The position numbers and the translations under genes are program-made. 10,297 nt of DNA. Origin: SAR116 cluster bacterium. GTDB lineage: Bacteria; Pseudomonadota; Alphaproteobacteria; Puniceispirillales; UBA1172. Positions 6,459 through 10,297 of this stretch are shown piece by piece. The notes beneath the pieces are model-generated. The model did no database searches and was not told the DNA's origin. It was given only the letters and a program-made list of their open reading frames with translations. Position 1 is the stretch's first letter. The number at the start of each line of letters is the position of its first letter. The stretch covers positions 1 through 10,297 of the forward strand of contig NZIT01000015.1 of the NCBI GenBank assembly GCA_002691725.1. Direction: 5' to 3'.

Positions 6459-6499
6459 TTGCCGATATTGTGCCTAATAATGGACATAATATTCGGCAA
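6459..6499. repeat. 41-nt imperfect inverted repeat between hflC and degP
   Basis: The outer arms TTGCCGA (6459-6465) and TCGGCAA (6493-6499) are perfect. The inner TATT/AATA, GTG/CAT and CC/GG pairs continue the stem with two single-base bulges and one G-U pair, around a loop of 7 nt. No T run follows on either strand, so it is not a typical intrinsic terminator. It could be an RNA-processing or stabilising hairpin between hflC and degP, or an operator for degP. No convincing promoter hexamers were found in the rest of the 142-nt gap. Confidence 0.6.
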
Positions 6500-6563
6500 G
6501 ATGGATTTAATGAACGTTTCAAACTATGACATCTTTTTTGATATGAATAGATGGGAGTAAACC

Positions 6564-8081
6564 ATGACATCTCATGTCGGCAAACAGTCTAATCTGTTGA
6601 TTAATAAACGCATTTCACTATTTCAAGCTTGGCAATCAAGCCGGCATTTAGCCCGGCATTTAGCATTACACTTTGGTCTGGCAGTGGCATTTTTATTCAC
6701 TGTTGTGATGAGCCCGGCACTCGCTGGCGACAGGCCACAGAGTTTTGCAGATTTAGCTCAGGCGCTAACCCCGTCAGTTGTTAATATCTCTACATCAACT
6801 CTGGTTAATCGGGATGGCGACAACCCTTTACAATTCCCCCCGGGCTCGCCTTTTGAAGATTTCTTTGAAGAGTTTCAGGATAGAGATAATCCGCGAACAG
6901 CACAGGCTTTAGGCTCAGGCTTTATTATTTCTGCCGAAGGTTATGTCGTGACCAATAATCATGTCATTGATGGTGCTGATGCGATTAGGGTGACACTTCA
7001 TAATGACCGCAGTTTTGATGCGGAGTTAATTGGCCGCGATGAGAAGACCGATATTGCTGTCTTGAAAATTGATCCTGCTGATGAAGTTTTGCAACCAGTA
7101 TCATTTGGCGATAGTGATCAGATGCGGGTTGGTGACTGGGTGCTGGCAATTGGTAATCCTTTTGGCCTTGGCGGCAGTGTCACGGCGGGCATTATTTCGG
7201 CGCGTGGCCGTGATATTGGCAGCGGCCCTTATGATGATTTTATTCAAACGGATGCCTCAATCAATCGCGGCAATTCTGGCGGCCCGTTATTCAATCTTGA
7301 TGGTGAAGTGATCGGCATTAATACCGCCATATTCTCACAATCAGGTGGGTCAGTCGGCATTGGTTTTGCGATTGCTGCTAATCTTGCCAATAATGTGGTT
7401 GATCAGCTAATTGATTTTGGCCAAACCAGACGTGGCTGGCTCGGGGTCTTTATTCAAGAGATTACGCCTGAGATTGCGGAAAGCTTCGGTCTTGAAGATG
7501 AACGTGGGGCGTTGATCTCATCGGTTCATAAGGAAGGCCCGGCGGAAATCGCAGGCATAAAGGCTGGTGATGTTGTGCTTGCCTTTAACGGAAAGCCAAT
7601 CGACGAGATGCGGAGCTTGCCGCGCATTGTGGCGGAATCCGCCATTGGTAAGCCGATTGATATTGTTGTTATGCGTGATGGCAAAAAACTGACGTTATCG
7701 GTCACTCTGGGTGTCCTTGAGGAAGCTGAGGAATCCGGGCTATTAGCATCAGTTCCACAAGCCCCTGATGCGGGTGATGAGCTAAACAACGAAAAACTTG
7801 GTTTTGTGCTAGAGCAACTGACTCCTGAAAAACGCCAAGAGTTTTCGCTGGGTAATGATATCAATGGCGTTGTTATTACCAGTATTGAGGCTGACTCAGC
7901 CGCAGATGATGCTGGCCTGCTAGTCGGTGATGTTATCCGCCGTGTCGGTAAATCATCCGTGGATACATTGGATAAAGCCGAGGCCGCGATTAGCCGTGAA
8001 ATGGATAACGGCAAAACCAGCATTGTTTTACTGATCAATCGTAGTGGCAGAGACCGCTTTATGGCAATCACGATAAAATAA
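6564..8081 (+). CDS. degP: DegP/HtrA-family periplasmic serine protease with two PDZ domains
   Basis: This secreted protease-chaperone degrades misfolded envelope proteins. The 505-residue precursor has an unusually long N-terminal region with a hydrophobic core (about 36-50) ending in SPALA-GD, giving predicted signal peptidase cleavage after Ala54. The trypsin-like domain has His133 in VVTNNHVIDGA, Asp163 in KTDIAVLKID and Ser238 in INRGNSGGPLF, a complete catalytic triad. PDZ1 spans about 290-385 (RRGWLGVFIQEI start, AGIKAGDVVLAFNGK) and PDZ2 about 410-500 (DAGLLVGDVIRRVG). The start is supported by GGGAG at 6552-6556, 7 nt before ATG, although about 30 residues precede the hydrophobic core. 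It lies downstream of hflKC and ends at a strong intrinsic terminator. DegP, DegQ and MucD-type members cannot be separated from sequence alone, so the symbol is by family. Confidence 0.95.
   Translation: MTSHVGKQSNLLINKRISLFQAWQSSRHLARHLALHFGLAVAFLFTVVMSPALAGDRPQSFADLAQALTPSVVNISTSTLVNRDGDNPLQFPPGSPFEDFFEEFQDRDNPRTAQALGSGFIISAEGYVVTNNHVIDGADAIRVTLHNDRSFDAELIGRDEKTDIAVLKIDPADEVLQPVSFGDSDQMRVGDWVLAIGNPFGLGGSVTAGIISARGRDIGSGPYDDFIQTDASINRGNSGGPLFNLDGEVIGINTAIFSQSGGSVGIGFAIAANLANNVVDQLIDFGQTRRGWLGVFIQEITPEIAESFGLEDERGALISSVHKEGPAEIAGIKAGDVVLAFNGKPIDEMRSLPRIVAESAIGKPIDIVVMRDGKKLTLSVTLGVLEEAEESGLLASVPQAPDAGDELNNEKLGFVLEQLTPEKRQEFSLGNDINGVVITSIEADSAADDAGLLVGDVIRRVGKSSVDTLDKAEAAISREMDNGKTSIVLLINRSGRDRFMAITIK
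6641..6664 (+). repeat. Perfect 12-bp tandem duplication in the degP signal-peptide region
   Basis: CCGGCATTTAGC occurs twice head to tail (6641-6652 and 6653-6664). It keeps frame and encodes the repeated RHLA in SSRHLARHLALH, just before the hydrophobic core of the signal peptide. It adds two positively charged residues to the n-region and helps explain why this region is long. Perfect identity of the copies suggests a recent duplication. Confidence 0.85.
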
Positions 8082-8084
8082 TCA

Positions 8085-8108
8085 TCTCTAGGCTAGAGAG
8101 GCGCGCCT
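8085..8108. repeat. Two adjacent short palindromes after degP
   Basis: TCTCTAG-G-CTAGAGA (8085-8099, 7-bp arms around one base) is followed without a gap by AGGCGCGCCT (8099-8108, a 10-bp perfect palindrome). They start 3 nt after the degP stop and precede the terminator. The centres are too tight for stable RNA hairpins, so if functional they would more likely be DNA sites. No function is assigned. Confidence 0.45.
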
Positions 8109-8123
8109 TAACCTCAATTCAGA

Positions 8124-8156
8124 CTGTCCTGATCATCATCATCAGGACGGTTTTTT
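8124..8156 (+). terminator. Intrinsic terminator after degP
   Basis: CTGTCCTGAT (8124-8133) pairs with ATCAGGACGG (8141-8150), a 10-bp stem with one T-G pair and a 7-nt loop CATCATC, followed directly by TTTTTT (8151-8156). It is the clearest terminator in the window and separates degP from miaA. Confidence 0.9.
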
Positions 8157-8230
8157 ATGCCCTATATCCAAAATGGCGATAGATTGCGGGTGAATAGACA
8201 AGCCGCGCCGGATAGCGTATCTGACTATAT

Positions 8231-9190
8231 ATGATGCCTGATACCGATATGATTTTTATTGCGGGTCCTACGGCTAGCGGCAAATCCCATCTTGGGCTGA
8301 CGCTGGCGGCGCGGCTTAATGGCGCTATTATCAATGCAGACTCGATGCAGGTTTATGCCGATATCCCGATCATTACAGCCGCCCCTAGCAAGGCTGAAAT
8401 GGCAAGCGCGCCACATCATCTGTTTGCGCATATTGACCCAAGCAAGCCGTATTCACAGGCAGAATGGCTGGAAGATGCCCGTCAAGCTGTTGCCATGATC
8501 CGCGCGAATGGGCAAATCCCTATTCTGGTGGGCGGAACAGGATTTTATTTCAAAGCCGCTTTGGATGGCATTGTTCCGATGCCAGATATTCCCCCTGATA
8601 TTAAGGCACAGACCGAGGCAATGATGCGTGCGCTTGATAACGCAGAGCTTCACGCGAAGCTGGCTGATGTTGATCCTGAACTGGCAAATCGGCTTGAAAC
8701 AGGTGATACTCAGCGGATATTACGCGGATTAGAGATATGGCTGGCGAGCCAAATCCCCTTGAGCCAATGGCAAAAGGGCAGACCTCAAGGCCAGATTGAC
8801 GGCAAGCCATTAACCATCTATTTGCGGCCGCCGCGTGATGCCCTTTATGAGCGGATCAATTCCCGCTTCAGGCACATGTTTGCGGCTGGCGCGATTGATG
8901 AAGTGGCGGCGTTAGCGGCGCGTCAGATAGATGAGCGTGTGCCCGCAATGAAGGCGGTTGGGGTTCGCCCTATTCTTGATATGCTACGGCATGAGATTGA
9001 TAAAGAGACCGCGACCGCATTAGCGATGCGTGATAGTCGGCGTTATGCGAAACGGCAATATACATGGTTTGATCACCAATATGATGCTGACCTGACGATT
9101 AATCAGTTTCCAGATGATAAGCAGAGTGATCAGGTCATAAATTTGATTTTGAGTAATTTTCAAAAAGAGTTTGATGAAAAAACTTGCTAA
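8231..9190 (+). CDS. miaA: tRNA dimethylallyltransferase
   Basis: MiaA transfers a dimethylallyl group to N6 of A37 in tRNAs that read UNN codons, the first step of ms2i6A formation. The 319-residue protein (E. coli 316) shows the P-loop GPTASGKS (12-19) and INADSMQVYADIPIITAAPS (34-53), which contains the conserved DSMQVY block with Asp37. It also has HHLFAHIDP, ILVGGTGFYFKAALDGI, the helical insertion that grips the anticodon loop, VGVRPILDML, and the C-terminal RDSRRYAKRQYTWFDHQ. An in-frame TGA at 8222-8224 limits the start to the double ATG at 8231 and 8234. Neither has a Shine-Dalgarno, so initiation may be weak or leaderless. It follows the degP terminator by 74 nt, and no clear promoter was found there. 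The stop codon lies in the loop of an AT-rich hairpin (9176-9204). Confidence 0.96.
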   Translation: MMPDTDMIFIAGPTASGKSHLGLTLAARLNGAIINADSMQVYADIPIITAAPSKAEMASAPHHLFAHIDPSKPYSQAEWLEDARQAVAMIRANGQIPILVGGTGFYFKAALDGIVPMPDIPPDIKAQTEAMMRALDNAELHAKLADVDPELANRLETGDTQRILRGLEIWLASQIPLSQWQKGRPQGQIDGKPLTIYLRPPRDALYERINSRFRHMFAAGAIDEVAALAARQIDERVPAMKAVGVRPILDMLRHEIDKETATALAMRDSRRYAKRQYTWFDHQYDADLTINQFPDDKQSDQVINLILSNFQKEFDEKTC

Positions 9191-9204
9191 AAATTAGTTT
9201 TTTC
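9176..9204. repeat. AT-rich hairpin overlapping the end of miaA
   Basis: GAAAAAACT (9176-9184) and AGTTTTTTC (9196-9204) are a perfect 9-bp inverted repeat around an 11-nt loop that includes the miaA stop codon. The right arm contains T6. With only two G-C pairs the stem is weak for an intrinsic terminator. It could attenuate readthrough from miaA or simply be AT-rich sequence. Confidence 0.4.
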
Positions 9205-9219
9205 ACTTGACCTACATAC

Positions 9220-9276
9220 ATGGATATGGAACTAAACATATTGAGAATCCTTAGGGTTCTGCTATTTTCATTGTAA
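9220..9276 (+). CDS. Putative branched-chain amino acid leader peptide upstream of ilvB (18 aa)
   Basis: A short frame reads MDMELNILRILRVLLFSL and then TAA. Nine of 18 residues are Leu (6), Ile (2) or Val (1), and most of them are clustered from residue 5 to 15. It ends 64 nt before the proposed ilvB start, and a T-ended hairpin follows. A ribosome stalling on these codons when branched-chain aminoacyl-tRNA is scarce is the classical sensor for attenuation of ilv operons. No Shine-Dalgarno precedes 9220, so translation would have to be leaderless or weakly initiated; the second ATG at 9226 is also possible. The composition and position are read directly from the sequence; the regulatory role is inference. 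The symbol ilvL would apply if confirmed. Confidence 0.65.
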   Translation: MDMELNILRILRVLLFSL

Positions 9277-9333
9277 CATAAATTCAGATGACTTCAAAAA
9301 TTGGAAGTTAAGTGGATTCATGTCATCTTTTTT
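9244..9333 (+). promoter_or_regulatory. Putative transcription attenuator of ilvB
   Basis: Three competing elements are visible. AGAATCC (9244-9250) pairs with GGGTTCT (9254-9260) inside the leader frame, with one T-G pair and a very tight 3-nt loop. TGACTTC (9289-9295) pairs with GAAGTTA (9304-9310), with one G-T pair. AGATGAC (9286-9292) pairs with GTCATCT (9322-9328), followed by a T run that continues to 9333 and so resembles a terminator. The last two share 9289-9292 and exclude each other. GAATCC (9245-9250) could also pair with GGATTC (9314-9319). Mutually exclusive stems between a Leu/Ile/Val-rich leader frame and ilvB fit an attenuator, but the terminator stem is modest and AT-rich. 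Which fold dominates was not computed. Confidence 0.5.
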
Positions 9334-9340
9334 GAGGCAA

Positions 9341-10297
9341 ATGTCAGCTATGGCTACAACAACTGAGACTTCTGCTAAGACTAGCGGCGAGGGCGAAGAT
9401 AAAATGACCACCAATGGCGCCGACGCAATTTTGCGTGTGCTTGAAGATTTGGGTGTTGATGTTATTTTCGGTTATCCTGGTGGTGCTGTTCTGCCAATTT
9501 ATGATGCGTTATTTCAGCGCAATTCTATTCGTCATATTCTGGTTCGTCATGAGCAGGCGGCGGTTCATGCGGCCGAAGGTTATGCCCGTTCAACAGGTAA
9601 GGTTGGTGTTGTTTTAGTGACCTCTGGGCCGGGGGCGACAAATGCGGTGACAGGGCTGACCGATGCCTTGATGGATTCTGTTCCTGTTTTATGTCTGACA
9701 GGGCAAGTGCCAACTCATTTGATTGGCAATGATGCCTTTCAGGAAGCGGATACTGTCGGCATTACCCGTCCCTGCACCAAGCATAATTATCTGATCAAGA
9801 AAGCAGAAGATCTGATCCCTTCCTTATATGAGGCGCATCATGTCGCCAAGTCAGGTCGTCCGGGGCCGGTTGTCGTTGATTTGCCCAAGGATATTCAGCT
9901 GGCAGAGATTACAATGCAATATTTGGAGCCATCGCGGGAAAAGGCGCAAATGCGATATCGGCCAATAATGACGCCTGATGCTGATGTGATTAAGCAAGCC
10001 GCAGATATGCTGGTTAATGCCAAAAAGCCAATCATTTATGGTGGCGGCGGCATTATCAATTCCGGCGATAAAGCGTCGGCGCTATTGCGTGAGCTTGTTG
10101 ATCTGACCAAGTTTCCGACAACTCTGACGCTATTGGGGCTAGGGGCATTGCCGGCGGAAGACCCGCATTTCCTGGGCATGCTTGGTATGCATGGCACTTA
10201 TGAGGCCAATATGACCATGTATCATTGTGATTTTATGCTCAATGTTGGGGCGCGATTTGATGATCGGGTGACTGGCCGCACATCTGGATTTTCACCA
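9341..10297 (+). CDS. ilvB: Acetolactate synthase large (catalytic) subunit, N-terminal part (cut by window edge)
   Basis: This ThDP-dependent enzyme condenses two pyruvates, or pyruvate with 2-oxobutyrate, in the first common step of valine, leucine and isoleucine synthesis. Visible are VIFGYPGGAVLPIYDAL (about 41-57), RHEQAAVHAAEGYAR with the catalytic Glu71 that activates ThDP, TSGPGATNAVTGL, PCTKHNYL, GRPGPVVVDLPKD, LGMHGTYEANM and GARFDDRVTG. The frame is open to the last base, so roughly half the protein (usually around 570-600 aa) is seen. The start is uncertain. ATG at 9341 has GAGG 3 nt upstream, 9350 is close behind, 9320 lies inside the putative terminator stem, and 9404 would start just at the conserved domain. 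The residues before 9404 are Thr/Ser/Gly-rich and not conserved in the family. The regulatory subunit gene ilvN is expected downstream. Confidence 0.93.
   Translation, partial: MSAMATTTETSAKTSGEGEDKMTTNGADAILRVLEDLGVDVIFGYPGGAVLPIYDALFQRNSIRHILVRHEQAAVHAAEGYARSTGKVGVVLVTSGPGATNAVTGLTDALMDSVPVLCLTGQVPTHLIGNDAFQEADTVGITRPCTKHNYLIKKAEDLIPSLYEAHHVAKSGRPGPVVVDLPKDIQLAEITMQYLEPSREKAQMRYRPIMTPDADVIKQAADMLVNAKKPIIYGGGGIINSGDKASALLRELVDLTKFPTTLTLLGLGALPAEDPHFLGMLGMHGTYEANMTMYHCDFMLNVGARFDDRVTGRTSGFSP

Noticed and set aside
7526..8071. Minus-strand open frame of 181 residues opposite the end of degP
   Set aside because: It is Ser/Thr-rich and lies entirely antisense to the well-conserved PDZ region of degP, with no recognisable domain; it follows from the codon bias of degP.
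9207..9212. TTGACC as a -35 element for ilvB
   Set aside because: A start from this position would lie inside or after the leader frame, and no good -10 hexamer is found 16-18 nt downstream (AACTAA at best).
6530..9335. Shared 12-mer CATCTTTTTTGA before degP (6530-6541) and in the ilvB leader (9324-9335)
   Set aside because: A few identical 12-mers are expected by chance between positions in a window of this size, and this one is T-rich; the surrounding sequence does not match.
9320..9340. ilvB start at the first in-frame ATG, 9320
   Set aside because: It overlaps the right arm of the putative terminator stem and has poorer ribosome binding site spacing than ATG 9341 with GAGG; still possible if the attenuator is not real.

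Overview
The window is a chromosomal stretch of an alphaproteobacterium with moderate GC content. The evidence is the circularly permuted two-piece tmRNA gene, whose tag ANDNYAPVAVAA is of the alphaproteobacterial kind, an alpha-type SspB with the C-terminal ClpX-binding motif, and a gene set (fum, sspB, thyA, folA, hflKC, degP, miaA, ilvB) common in that class. A marine SAR116-like lineage would fit the composition and gene order, but this is a guess. There are no phage genes, transposons, tRNA, rRNA or CRISPR. The region is core genome rather than an accessory island.

Layout. On the minus strand at the left are a 5' fragment of class I fumarase (1-622) and, upstream of it in the same operon, sspB (628-1116) with a good sigma70-type promoter (1141-1170). 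Next comes ssrA (tmRNA; minus strand, about 1267-1636) with its own promoter and terminator, followed on its downstream side by six 15-bp tandem repeats. The thyA-folA pair (1721-3042, overlapping start and stop codons) is divergent from ssrA. The Mrp/ApbC Fe-S carrier ATPase gene (3058-4188, minus strand) converges on folA. On the plus strand follow hflK-hflC (4406-6421), degP (6564-8081, ended by a clear intrinsic terminator), miaA (8231-9190), and the start of ilvB, the acetolactate synthase large subunit (from about 9341, cut by the window end).

Two functional themes stand out. The first is protein quality control. ssrA marks stalled translation products, SspB delivers tagged products to ClpXP, HflK/HflC form the membrane complex around FtsH, and DegP handles periplasmic misfolded proteins. 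The second is one-carbon metabolism: ThyA converts methylene-THF to DHF and FolA regenerates THF.

The two observations most worth checking are in untranslated DNA. One is an 18-codon reading frame in front of ilvB (9220-9276) in which 9 codons are Leu, Ile or Val, followed by a hairpin with a T6 run; it looks like a transcription attenuator for branched-chain amino acid synthesis. The other is the tmRNA gene lying next to its own proteolytic adaptor gene, with a tandem repeat grown out of the sequence just past the tmRNA terminator. No wholly new biological system was found.
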